A stretch of 64,000 nt of DNA from Arthrobacter sp. ZGTC412 (GTDB lineage Bacteria > Actinomycetota > Actinomycetes > Actinomycetales > Micrococcaceae). Position numbers and translations under genes: made by a program. Shown one piece after another: positions 41,348-50,361 of the stretch. The notes under the pieces were generated by a model. The model searched no databases. It saw only the letters and a program-made list of their open reading frames with translations, and was not told the origin of the DNA. The first letter of the stretch is position 1. Every line of letters starts with the position of its first letter. The DNA lies in the NCBI RefSeq assembly GCF_002929215.1, contig NZ_PJII01000008.1, positions 62,001 through 126,000 on the forward strand, read 5' to 3'.

Positions 41348-42797
41348 TCCACGCGGATTTTTGAAAGTACGTCAGCGTGAAACCCAGCCGCGGCGTCCCG
41401 TTCCCGTCCGCATCATGGACTGGAAGGAAGTGTACGAGGCGCAGGAAAAGGGCACGCTGAAGGCCCAGGCTGGCCGCTGCATGGACTGCGGTGTGCCGTT
41501 CTGCCACCAGGGCTGCCCGCTGGGCAACCTCATTCCCGAGTGGAACGACCTCATGTGGCGGGACAAGGGCGAGGAAGCCATCGAGCGCCTCCACGCCACC
41601 AACAACTTCCCGGAATTCACCGGCCGCCTGTGCCCGGCACCGTGCGAGGCGTCCTGCGTACTGGGGATCAACCAGCCTGCAGTGACCATCAAGCAGGTGG
41701 AAGTCTCCATCATCGACGAAGCCTGGGACAACGGCTGGGTCAGCCCGCTGCCCCCCGCACGCCTGACCGGAAAGACCGTTGCCGTCGTCGGCTCCGGGCC
41801 TGCGGGCCTGGCCGTCGCGCAGCAGCTGACGCGCGTGGGCCACACCGTGGCCGTGTACGAGCGGGATGAGAAGATCGGCGGCCTGCTGCGGTACGGCATC
41901 CCCGACTTCAAAATGGAAAAAGAGCAGGTTGACCGCCGCGTCGAGCAGATGAAGGCGGAGGGAACCCGCTTCCGCACCGGTGTAGCAGTGGGCACGGACG
42001 TGACCTGGGAGCAGCTGCGCAGGCGCTACGACGCCGTCGTGGTCTGCACTGGCGCCACCGTTCCGCGAGACCTGCCCATCCCCGGCCGCGACCTCGAAGG
42101 CGTGCACTACGCCATGGATTACCTGGTGCCGGCAAACCGGGTGGTTGCGGGGGAGACCGTGGAGAACCAGATCCACGCCCAAGGCAAGCACGTGGTGATC
42201 CTCGGCGGCGGCGACACCGGAGCCGACTGCCTCGGCACCGCCCACCGCCACGGAGCTGCGTCCGTCACCACCCTTGCCATCGGCAAGCAGCCCCCGGCCG
42301 AGCGTGCCGGCCACCAGCCGTGGCCGACGTTCCCCACGCTGTTCGAGGTGGCCAGTGCTCACGAAGAAGGCGGCGAGCGGACCTACCTGGCCTCCACCGT
42401 TGAGTTTGTTGGCGAGAACGGCCAGCTCACCGGCGTCAAGGTTGCCGAGACGGAATTCGTCGACGGCAAGCGCCTACCCAAAGCCGGCACCGAGCGGATC
42501 ATCCCCGCGGACCTGGTCTTCCTGTCCCTCGGCTTCACCGGCCCCGAGCCGGCGGGCATCACCGAACAGGTAAACGCTGAATTCGACGGCCGCGGCAACG
42601 TGTCCCGCGACGGCTACTACATGACCAACACCGAGGGCGTTTTTGTTGCCGGCGACGCCGGGCGCGGCCAGTCCCTTATAGTCTGGGCCATCGCCGAAGG
42701 GCGCGCCGCGGCAGCCGCAGTGGACAAGTACCTGATGGGCAGCACCATCCTGCCCGCCCCTGTGGCGCCCACCGACCGGGCCATCGCAGTCCTCTAG
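41340..42797 (+). CDS. gltD: Glutamate synthase (NADPH) small subunit
   Basis: A 485-residue electron-transfer subunit. Two N-terminal Cys clusters ([17 protein letters not shown] and [12 protein letters not shown]) bind 4Fe-4S centres. The FAD loop is [13 protein letters not shown] and the NADPH loop [31 protein letters not shown] binds the FAD ribityl chain. GTG start overlapping gltB. Confidence 0.95.
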
Positions 42798-42861
42798 GAC
42801 AGCATCGAGGGTTCACCTCCACGACAACTTAACCAATGCAAGAGACCAATAGGGTAGGTAT

Positions 42862-44352
42862 ATGAGACGCGCAAAAATTGTGGCTACATTCGGTCCGGCA
42901 ATTGCCAGCTATGAAAACACCCTCGCGGTGCTGGAGGCCGGTGTTGACGTCGCCCGCATGAACATGAGCCACGGTGACTACACCGTGCATGACAACACGT
43001 ATGAGAACGTCCGCAAGGCAGCGGCCGACCTGAGCAAGCCGGTTGCCATCATGGCTGACCTGCAGGGACCAAAGATCCGCCTGGGCCGTTTCGTTGACGG
43101 CCCGCACGCCCTCGCCGTTGGTGACACCTTCACCATCACCACCGAGGACGTTCCCGGCACGAAGGACATCTGCTCGACCACGCTGAAGAGCCTCACCGAG
43201 GACGTCAACGTGGGCGACGCCCTGCTGATCGACGACGGCAAGGTGGCCCTGCGTGCCACGGCGGTCGACGACGTCAAGGTTGTCACCGAGGTAACCGTGG
43301 GCGGCATGGTGTCCAACAACAAGGGCATCAACCTGCCCGGCGTTGCCGTCAACGTCCCTGCCCTGAGCGAAAAGGATGAGGACGACCTCCGCTGGGCCAT
43401 GCGCCGCGGCGTGGACCTGGTTGCCCTCTCGTTCGTTCGCGATGCGTCCGACATCGTCCGCGTGCACGAGATCATGGACGAGGAAGGCCGCCGTGTGCCG
43501 GTCATCGCCAAGATCGAGAAGCCGCAGGCAGTGGAGCAGCTCCCCGAGATCATCGACGCGTTCGATGCCATCATGGTGGCCCGTGGCGACCTCGGCGTGG
43601 AGCTTCCGCTGGAGGAAGTGCCGATCGTCCAGAAGCGTGCCATCGAACTGGCCCGCCGTTGGGCCAAGCCGGTCATCGTGGCAACCCAGGTCCTGGAATC
43701 CATGATCGACAACCCGCGCCCCACCCGCGCCGAGGCTTCGGACTGCGCCAACGCGGTCCTCGACGGTGCCGACGCGGTGATGCTCTCCGGCGAGACCAGC
43801 GTGGGTAAGTACCCGATCGAGACCGTCAAGGTTATGGGCCGGATCATCGAGTCCACGGAGGTCCACGGCCTCGAGCGCGTCCCCCCGCTGGGCACCAAGC
43901 CCAAGACCCGTGGCGGCGCCATCACCCGTGCCGCCGTCGAAATCGCCGACCAGCTGGACGCCAAGTACATCTGTGCTTTCACCCAGTCCGGCGACTCCGC
44001 ACGCCGTCTTTCGCGCCTGCGCCCCATCAAGCCGGTCTTCGCGTTTACTCCGGTGGAGCAGGTCTGGAACCAGCTGGCGCTGACCTGGGGCATCCAGCCG
44101 GTGCTGGTCCAGATGGTGGACCACACCGACGAGATGACCGCCCAGGTTGACCGCAGCCTCCTGGAGATGGGGCTCGTGAACGACGGCGACCTGGTGGTTA
44201 TCGCCGCCGGTTCGCCTCCCGGAAAGGCCGGCTCCACCAACTCGCTGAAGGTGCACAAGGTAGGCGACCTCGCCGATACCGCCCGTGTTGGCGAAGCCAC
44301 CAGCAACAAGGAAAAGCTCGGCCCCTGGCCGGAAAAGAAGAAGAAAGCCTAG
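42862..44352 (+). CDS. pyk: Pyruvate kinase
   Basis: A 496-residue glycolytic enzyme making pyruvate and ATP from PEP. The active-site block is VIAKIEKPQAVEQLPEI (catalytic Lys), followed by MVARGDLGVELPLEEVP; TSVGKYPIETV follows in the barrel. Start ATG at 42862 after GGGTAGG. It has its own promoter region (64 bases after gltD) and a strong terminator. Confidence 0.96.
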   Translation: MRRAKIVATFGPAIASYENTLAVLEAGVDVARMNMSHGDYTVHDNTYENVRKAAADLSKPVAIMADLQGPKIRLGRFVDGPHALAVGDTFTITTEDVPGTKDICSTTLKSLTEDVNVGDALLIDDGKVALRATAVDDVKVVTEVTVGGMVSNNKGINLPGVAVNVPALSEKDEDDLRWAMRRGVDLVALSFVRDASDIVRVHEIMDEEGRRVPVIAKIEKPQAVEQLPEIIDAFDAIMVARGDLGVELPLEEVPIVQKRAIELARRWAKPVIVATQVLESMIDNPRPTRAEASDCANAVLDGADAVMLSGETSVGKYPIETVKVMGRIIESTEVHGLERVPPLGTKPKTRGGAITRAAVEIADQLDAKYICAFTQSGDSARRLSRLRPIKPVFAFTPVEQVWNQLALTWGIQPVLVQMVDHTDEMTAQVDRSLLEMGLVNDGDLVVIAAGSPPGKAGSTNSLKVHKVGDLADTARVGEATSNKEKLGPWPEKKKKA

Positions 44353-44363
44353 GCTTTCGAGTA

Positions 44364-44403
44364 GCGAAAAGGACCCCTGCCGATTGGCAGGGGTCCTTTT
44401 CGC
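44364..44403. terminator. Bidirectional terminator between pyk and the ANTAR regulator
   Basis: A perfect 18-bp stem (44364-44381 with 44386-44403) and a 4-base loop GATT. The stem ends carry AAAA/TTTT, so it gives a short U-tract in both directions. It serves the convergent genes pyk and the response regulator. Confidence 0.93.
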
Positions 44404-44454
44404 TGTGTACTGGTGATTGAGCTTCTTGTAGTCAGCCGGCCCAATCGGCAGGCA

Positions 44455-45060
44455 CTAGTTGACCTGGTTGATGATGGTTTCCGCGACTTCGCGCATGCTG
44501 AGGCGGCGGTCCATGGAGGTTTTCTGGATCCAGCGGAAAGCTTCCGGCTCCGTGAGGCCCATCTTGGTGGTGAGGAGGCTCTTGGCACGCTCGACGAGCT
44601 TGCGGGTGGCGAACTGCTCCTGAAGGTCGGAAACTTCGCTTTCGAGAGCCTTGATCTCCTCGTGGCGGGAGAGGGCGATTTCCAGTGCCGGGATGAGGTC
44701 GGCGGGGGTGAAGGGCTTCACCACGTAGGCCATGGCGCCGGCGTCGCGGGCGCGCTCCACGAGTTCCTTCTGGCTGAACGCGGTCAGCAACACCACGGGG
44801 GCGATGCGGGCTTTGACGATCTTTTCTGCTGCTGAGATGCCGTCCATAACGGGCATCTTGACGTCCATCAGGACCAGGTCCGGCTTCAGTTCTTCAGCCA
44901 GTTGCACGGCCTTCTCGCCGTTGTCCGCTTCGCCGATGACGTCATAGCCTTCGCCGCGCAGGATTTCGATGATGTCGAGGCGGATGAGGGTTTCATCCTC
45001 GGCCACAATGACGCGGCGCGCCGGCTGGGACGTGGGTTTTGACTCCGTCTGTTCAGTCAC
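44455..45060 (-). CDS. ANTAR-domain response regulator (PdtaR-like)
   Basis: A 201-residue protein. The N-terminal receiver domain has the acidic pair in VAEDETLIRLD, phospho-Asp in LVLMDVKMPVMDG and Lys in VVKPFTPADL. The C-terminal ANTAR RNA-binding domain follows after a short coiled coil (LVERAKSLLTTKMGLTEPEA). Such regulators act on transcript antitermination after phosphorylation by a histidine kinase (PdtaS), which is not in the window. Confidence 0.92.
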   Translation of the reverse strand: MTEQTESKPTSQPARRVIVAEDETLIRLDIIEILRGEGYDVIGEADNGEKAVQLAEELKPDLVLMDVKMPVMDGISAAEKIVKARIAPVVLLTAFSQKELVERARDAGAMAYVVKPFTPADLIPALEIALSRHEEIKALESEVSDLQEQFATRKLVERAKSLLTTKMGLTEPEAFRWIQKTSMDRRLSMREVAETIINQVN

Positions 45061-45263
45061 GGGATCTCCTTGGAAAGGTACGGCGGGAACATCACTATCT
45101 TAGGTGCGCCCGGTCCTGTACTTGATCTGCATGGTCAGTTGCGGCGACGGCGGCGCGATTCTGGAATTCAGCCTATCTGCATGTAGAGTAATTCCGCGTA
45201 CGTGAAGCGATCGCGTTGCTCACAATCAGCTGTGGGCGTACCCATTTGCTTCATGTATTCCGC

Positions 45264-45345
45264 GCCCGAGTGGCGGAATTGGCAGACGCGCCGCACTCAA
45301 AATGCGGTATCGAAAGGTGTGTGGGTTCGAGTCCCACCTCGGGCA
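45264..45345 (+). tRNA. tRNA-Leu (anticodon CAA)
   Basis: An 82-nt class II tRNA with acceptor GCCCGAG/CTCGGGC, discriminator A, a long variable arm and anticodon loop ACTCAAAAT (CAA). It marks the border between core genes and the accessory stretch to the right and is a plausible integration site. Confidence 0.93.
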
Positions 45346-45453
45346 CAGTGTTTCCGCAGGTCAGGGGCTTTTCCATTCTTTTGTGTTGACAAAGCTTGAC
45401 TTTTCGGGGGTTGCCGCATCGCTGATCGACCACGATCAGCGCCCCCAGTCGCG

Positions 45454-46734
45454 TCAGGCCTCGGGCGTCTTGTCGCCGCCTAGCGATCCCTTGCCGGTGA
45501 TCAAAGCGCCTGCAATAGCTGTTGCTCCTGCGATGGCGAGCCCCCTGAGCACCGGCTTGCCCTTCTCCCAGGTGGCCGACCCGCCTTCTGCGAGGGCGTT
45601 CTTCACCTGCTCGACCTCCAGCAACGCTGCCCGCCACTGCTTTGCCGTGATGTCGTCCCAGTCGATCTCGAGACCGAGCGCGTCATAGAGATTCTTAACC
45701 GAGCCTCGAGATTCTTTGATCGTGCCGAGCACCCTAGGCGACTTCTTGGGGTGCCCTACCACATTCTTAACGGCGCTCTCTGCGCTTGCCGTCATCTGGT
45801 CCATCAGATCGGCGACACCGTCGGACAGCTCGATGATCGCCTCTTGCCGATCCTCTTGGATCGCCCGGCGCTTGGCGTCGAGTTTGCTCGGAGCGATCAT
45901 CGCCGTGTGCTCCAATTCGAGCGCAGAGAACTCGTCCAGGGCGGTGAAGCAGCGCGCGATCACTCCAACCCACAGCTCGACCTGCTTTTTCAGCTCCGGC
46001 AGGTGGGCGTCGAGGTCTCCGACGCGCTTGTGCTGCTCCATGTCTGCAGCGACGCCGCGCAGCTTCTCGACCGCCGTGGACTGGATCTCTCGGATCCTCT
46101 GCGCAGCGCCGGCGATCTTGTCCCACTCCTGTGTATCGACTTCGCCCTGAATCCGCAGGAACGTCTGAGCGGAGCGGAGATGCCGCTCAACGCCCCTCAG
46201 GGAACCAAGAACCTCGTCGCGCTGGCCGCGGAGCACTTTATCGATCTTTGCGTCCAAGGACTCCAGCAGAGCCCGCAGCTGCTCGGCCTCGGCTTGGCTA
46301 GCGGCCTGCGCAAGCCCGCCGGCGACGCCGGAGAGCATGCCGGGGTTCGTGAGCCTCGCACCTGTCGAGGTGCTGATCTTCAGCCACTGCTTGATGTCGC
46401 CGGGCCGGCCCGCCATTGCGTAGGCCACGCCGGGGACATCGGTCTCAGTGAGCCCAAACTCCTTGATCGCTTGGGCCGACTCTTCAGTGAGTTTGACCCA
46501 CAACCCCGATTTCGCGACGTCGTCCGCGATTGTTTGGGTCACTTCCGAGGCAGTGCGGAGCATCGGCACGAGCTGCTGGGAGGTGATCACCCTGGCACGT
46601 TCCAGCAGCCCAGCCGAGCGCATGAAGCCCTCTACAGCACGTTTGCTGCTTCCGACGACGAGGAGGTTCTCCCCGTCTCGCATCAGCTCTACCTCGTCGG
46701 CCGGCTCATTCGTGTCGTCAGGCTCTTCGCTCAT
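45454..46734 (-). CDS. Unrecognised helical protein with C-terminal hydrophobic segment
   Basis: A 426-residue protein starting MSEEPDDTNEPADEVEL. The middle (about 150-330) is charged and heptad-like, predicted long helices or coiled coil (AEQLRALLESLDAKIDKVLRG, EHLRSAQTF-like stretches). The C terminus has a Gly/Ala/Ile segment GLAIAGATAIAGALI, which could insert in a membrane. I cannot assign a family. The start at 46734 lacks a clear ribosome binding site. It is the first gene of the accessory region and divergent from the PIN gene, so the two may be a functional pair. Confidence 0.62.
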   Translation of the reverse strand: MSEEPDDTNEPADEVELMRDGENLLVVGSSKRAVEGFMRSAGLLERARVITSQQLVPMLRTASEVTQTIADDVAKSGLWVKLTEESAQAIKEFGLTETDVPGVAYAMAGRPGDIKQWLKISTSTGARLTNPGMLSGVAGGLAQAASQAEAEQLRALLESLDAKIDKVLRGQRDEVLGSLRGVERHLRSAQTFLRIQGEVDTQEWDKIAGAAQRIREIQSTAVEKLRGVAADMEQHKRVGDLDAHLPELKKQVELWVGVIARCFTALDEFSALELEHTAMIAPSKLDAKRRAIQEDRQEAIIELSDGVADLMDQMTASAESAVKNVVGHPKKSPRVLGTIKESRGSVKNLYDALGLEIDWDDITAKQWRAALLEVEQVKNALAEGGSATWEKGKPVLRGLAIAGATAIAGALITGKGSLGGDKTPEA

Positions 46735-47031
46735 CTTCGAAGGGTATCTGGGAGTGTGCTTATGCAGCGAGTGCGTTCCGCAGCCCGGCACACCTCAGAG
46801 GTGGTGAAAGTCCTTTCAATAATCCCGCCGGCACCCACGTCCGGCAGTCAAACGGCGGGCGACCGGACGCGGACCTGCCTAGCTGTGCTCCTTCGACGAT
46901 CTGACCGGAACGTTCCGGCACGACGACCCATAGCTTTCGGGCATCGTTGGGCGGGGAGTCCTCCAGTCCGTCGTATGAACGTCTGCGACCGGAACTCGCA
47001 TGAACTGTACATGTCCGGGCAAGATGACCTC
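46735..47031. other. Divergent intergenic region, no gene seen
   Basis: Must hold the promoters of both the minus-strand helical protein and the PIN gene. I see no convincing -35/-10 pair or operator. Confidence 0.4.
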
Positions 47032-48120
47032 ATGCTTATCGTCGTGCTTGATACTAATGCCCTCCACTCGGACGCATGGCTGACGGGCCAGCATGGCCGA
47101 GCACTCGTGGACCTCGCCTCAGAAGGCCGTATTCGACTCGTTGTTCCGGAGGTAGTGCGCGACGAGATCCTCCGCCAGCGCCGTGAAGCAGCCGAGAAGG
47201 CGTGGAAAACGGCCGTCGAGGCCTTGGACGAGATGCAGAAGGCCGGCCTGGACGTCAGTGAGTCCAAGGCCCGTTTGAAGGCGACCTTCGGGAGGATCGA
47301 CAGCGAATTCGACGGGGCATTCGCCGAACTCTTCGGCCGAGACGGCGTCTCGATGGAACCCACGCCCGACATCGACGTCAAGAAGCTTGTGGAACGCGAT
47401 CTGGCTCGCCGACGTCCATTCCTCGAAACCGAACAGGAGCGGAAGAAGAAGAGTTTCGGTTTCAGGGACGTGGTGATCTGGGAAACGGTGCTCGCGGTTC
47501 TCGACGGCGCGGACTCCGGCGACACCGTCTTGTTCGTCACCGCTGACAACGGCTTCGTCGAGAGAGGCGAGACGGTCAAGATCCACCCGGACCTCCTTAG
47601 GGACCTCGATGCGCGCGGCATCGACCACGGGCGCATCGCGAACGCCAAGGCCCTCAATCATGTTCTGGCCGTAATCAAGACCCATGATGAAGTTTCACGG
47701 GTGAACGTCGCGACCGAGGCGGTCTACGCTCTGGCCGGCGAAGAAGTCGGCATTCAGCTGGTGCACGGGGGAGACTACGACTACCCCGACTTCGTCAAGT
47801 TCACCGTGCCCGGCTTCGAGAGCCCTGAGCTCTCCGAGCTCGAGCTCGTGACCGATTTCGACCTGGAGGAGGACGGCTCCAAAGTCACCGCTGCGGCAGA
47901 CGTTGACCTCTATCTCGGTGGGGCCATCTACAAGGGAGACTGGCTCGGCAGCGAGGACGAGCCGTTTCACGTCGGTCCTGAGCTCAACCGTCACTACTTC
48001 GAGGCCGATGCCTTGATTAGGGTTCGAGCCGTTGTCGAGCTGGACGTTAGCGGCGGCGACCCAGTCGTGACCAGCATAGAGCTCCACGACAAGGAAGAGG
48101 CCCAGCCGTCGGCCGCATGA
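47032..48120 (+). CDS. PIN-domain protein (DUF4935-like)
   Basis: A 362-residue protein. The N-terminal PIN RNase fold shows Asp7 in LIVVLDTNALHSD, Glu40 and Asp44 in VVPEVVRDEI, Asp146 in FGFRDVVIWE and Asp172 in VTADNGF, a complete acidic set. Residues ~50-140 between them are a helical insert. The C-terminal third is beta-rich and acidic, of unknown function. ATG at 47032 is chosen; in-frame ATGs at 47011 and 46975 are also possible, none with a good ribosome binding site. Such stand-alone PIN proteins occur in islands as RNases. Confidence 0.72.
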   Translation: MLIVVLDTNALHSDAWLTGQHGRALVDLASEGRIRLVVPEVVRDEILRQRREAAEKAWKTAVEALDEMQKAGLDVSESKARLKATFGRIDSEFDGAFAELFGRDGVSMEPTPDIDVKKLVERDLARRRPFLETEQERKKKSFGFRDVVIWETVLAVLDGADSGDTVLFVTADNGFVERGETVKIHPDLLRDLDARGIDHGRIANAKALNHVLAVIKTHDEVSRVNVATEAVYALAGEEVGIQLVHGGDYDYPDFVKFTVPGFESPELSELELVTDFDLEEDGSKVTAAADVDLYLGGAIYKGDWLGSEDEPFHVGPELNRHYFEADALIRVRAVVELDVSGGDPVVTSIELHDKEEAQPSAA

Positions 48121-48189
48121 TCGTAGGGTCGCGAGGAAGAGGCGGCAGCCAGTCCGAGGTGCTGGCACGGGATCGAGTACAGTCGCTCA

Positions 48190-48660
48190 ATGAGTGGTAT
48201 CGCGAGTCTCCAGATGGTCAGCAGGACGCCCGTGCGCAAGCGCCGGTACTGGACCCCCACCTACGAGAGCTCTTCCGACTTCCAGATGCTGTGGTGGCGG
48301 GACAAGTACGAGAGCGAACCGCCAATCGAAGACCATTGGGTGTCGTTCGTGCTTGGCGATCGAGAAGTTGCGCGCTGCAAGTACGTCATGACAGGCGCGC
48401 GTGTGGACCTTGTCCTCGGCGACCTCCCGCACGGGCAGCTCGACATCCTCGCGTTTGAAGTCGCGGTCCCTATGCGCCGCAAGGGCGTTGGCCGCGCGGC
48501 CGTTCAAGCCATCAGGAACCAGAACCCGCTGCCGCGCCTGACTGCTTTGAACGATGGCGTCGAATCGAGGAAGTTCTGGGACGGACTCGGCTGGATCAGG
48601 CACGAGCCGGCTCACGCCATCTTGAAAGGTGTCGAACGGGTGACCTACTCCGAGCCATGA
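48190..48660 (+). CDS. GNAT family N-acetyltransferase-like protein
   Basis: A 156-residue protein. The acetyl-CoA pyrophosphate loop is at residues 95-103 in VPMRRKGVGRAAVQAIR, followed by the NDGVESRKFWDGLGW pattern typical of GNAT C termini. Substrate unknown. 69 bases after the PIN gene, same strand, so perhaps one transcript. GNAT enzymes in such places can be tRNA-acetylating toxins, but no antitoxin is adjacent. Confidence 0.7.
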   Translation: MSGIASLQMVSRTPVRKRRYWTPTYESSSDFQMLWWRDKYESEPPIEDHWVSFVLGDREVARCKYVMTGARVDLVLGDLPHGQLDILAFEVAVPMRRKGVGRAAVQAIRNQNPLPRLTALNDGVESRKFWDGLGWIRHEPAHAILKGVERVTYSEP

Positions 48661-48766
48661 GGCCTGGAGGTACGGGCACGATGCAGAAGGGCAAGATTGT
48701 CGCACAGGGCTGCGTGACACGCTTTCGGCTGCCAGCGAAGCATCTGCCGCGGCATATCCTGACCCA

Positions 48767-49861
48767 GTGGAAATGACGAATCCTGCGCGGAAGCGACTGC
48801 GAGTGGGGCACCGATCCGAGAGGAGCGGCATCAATGCGGTGCGCGCACTTCTGGAGCGCCATGACCTGGTCGTCGACGAGGTCGACGGCCGCAGCGACTA
48901 CGGCCGCGATCTTAATGTCGACGTGACCCGGGGATCCGAGATCACCGGCGGCATCATTGGTGTGCAGGTCAAAGGCGGAAAGACCTTCTTCCGGAAGGGC
49001 CGATGGTTCATCCCCGCAACGCCGAAGGACTGGATCTACTGGCGTTCGTCCACCGTCCCCATCATCGGCATGGTGCACGATCCCGAGACCGGGGCCATCA
49101 GATGGATCAACCTGTCGCAGCTGGCCCGCAGCAGGGTCCAGATCGACGGCTATGATGCTTCTCCACAGTCCGATGAGTTGGCGGAGGTGGTCGTCACCGA
49201 GGTTGTGGACGACGACCACCTGGACCGGTTCCTCGATGAGGTGGAGGCCTACCTCGCGGCGACGGCCGAGTCGGCGTACCTGCTGCTTGTCGAGGACGAC
49301 GACAAGCTGCGCCGCCGCGGGGTCTTCAACTGCTGGACGCTCGGGCGGCGCGACCCTCGGCCGCTGATCCTCCTGCGACGTCTGCTCCCGTCGATGAGCG
49401 GAGAGAGCCTTCTCGTGGGAATTACGGTGCTCGCCCATGTCACCCATCACCCCGACATCTTCTGGAGCGAGCGCAACTGGATTACCCCGCTCATCAAGAA
49501 CGAGGTGCGCGCCACCCTGCAATGGTCGGCTGGCGAGCTGGCGACGCTCGTGAACGCCGTGGAGACGATGGACGACGGCGGCTCTGAGTGGAGGCGCGGC
49601 GGCGTCGGTCAGAGCCTCTGGTCGATCATGGTGGTGGACCCGGACCTTTGCCAGAAGCTGCCGGGCGCTATAGGTATCTGCGTGGCGGCCGGCCAGCTGC
49701 AGGCGGCACTCCGTTTGGTGATCTGCTACCAGTACCTGGCCGATGACTCAGTAGCGGTCGTGGACGCGATGATGGAGGAGCACCCGCGTCTCGCGGAAGA
49801 GGAGATGGCCGGATACCTCGTGGAGCAGGTGCATGAATGGGGACGACTCGACGTTTACTGA
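48767..49861 (+). CDS. DUF4365-domain, PD-(D/E)XK-like nuclease protein
   Basis: A 364-residue protein whose N-terminal ~150 residues fit DUF4365: SERSGINAVRALLE (Glu18), DYGRDLNVD (Asp48) and IGVQVKGGKTFF (Gln67-x-Lys69), a PD-(D/E)XK nuclease pattern, then PKDWIYWRSSTVPIIGMV. The C-terminal half is helical and unassigned. It begins with GTG at 48767 or ATG at 48773. DUF4365 proteins are frequent in defence islands; function here is inferred. Confidence 0.7.
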   Translation: MEMTNPARKRLRVGHRSERSGINAVRALLERHDLVVDEVDGRSDYGRDLNVDVTRGSEITGGIIGVQVKGGKTFFRKGRWFIPATPKDWIYWRSSTVPIIGMVHDPETGAIRWINLSQLARSRVQIDGYDASPQSDELAEVVVTEVVDDDHLDRFLDEVEAYLAATAESAYLLLVEDDDKLRRRGVFNCWTLGRRDPRPLILLRRLLPSMSGESLLVGITVLAHVTHHPDIFWSERNWITPLIKNEVRATLQWSAGELATLVNAVETMDDGGSEWRRGGVGQSLWSIMVVDPDLCQKLPGAIGICVAAGQLQAALRLVICYQYLADDSVAVVDAMMEEHPRLAEEEMAGYLVEQVHEWGRLDVY

Positions 49862-50361
49862 ACGCCGGCCCAGACTTTTCGCTGAACGCCTCTCCGGCCC
49901 GGCCGCAGTGACGAAGGTGCGAGCAAGAGGCCCGGCGGACACGGTGTGACGACTGACGCCGGCAACATGCCGCTCAGGCGCCAGGCATCGTCGCCTTCAG
50001 AGCCGGGCAGTTCCCGGAAGTCTTGTCACGACCGTCGTCACCGGGACGGCCTGAATTACGACTTCTCCCCCGACTGGCTGAACTCCAACACCTCACCATC
50101 CGTTTCGGACACGGTCACATGGGTTCAAATCCCACCGTCGTAAAGGACATCCGAAAGGGACGACAGAACATGTAAGAGGTCTGCCTGGACCATTTCGTAT
50201 GGCCATAAATTATTCATACCGGAAAGCGCAAGGGCGCCTGAGGATCCTGCAAAGGGTTTGCCCCAACCGGCCCTGCCCTGCTTTGTCCAGCGGGCTCGAC
50301 TTTTCAACAGTTCTTGATGGCGCCGTCGGCGAACGGCAGGTAGATTGACCGCCAGGCGAGA
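49862..50361. other. 500-bp gap without gene; contains a tRNA T-arm-like block
   Basis: No frame with coding character. At 50116-50140 the sequence around GGGTTCAAATCCCACCGTC resembles the T-arm and start of the 3' acceptor strand of a tRNA-Ser, but no 5' part of a tRNA is present. Possibly a relic of an integration event. Confidence 0.4.

Noticed and set aside
45751-47010. Long plus-strand frame leading into the PIN gene
   Set aside because: It runs antisense to the helical protein gene and through the promoter region; the PIN fold begins only at 47032.
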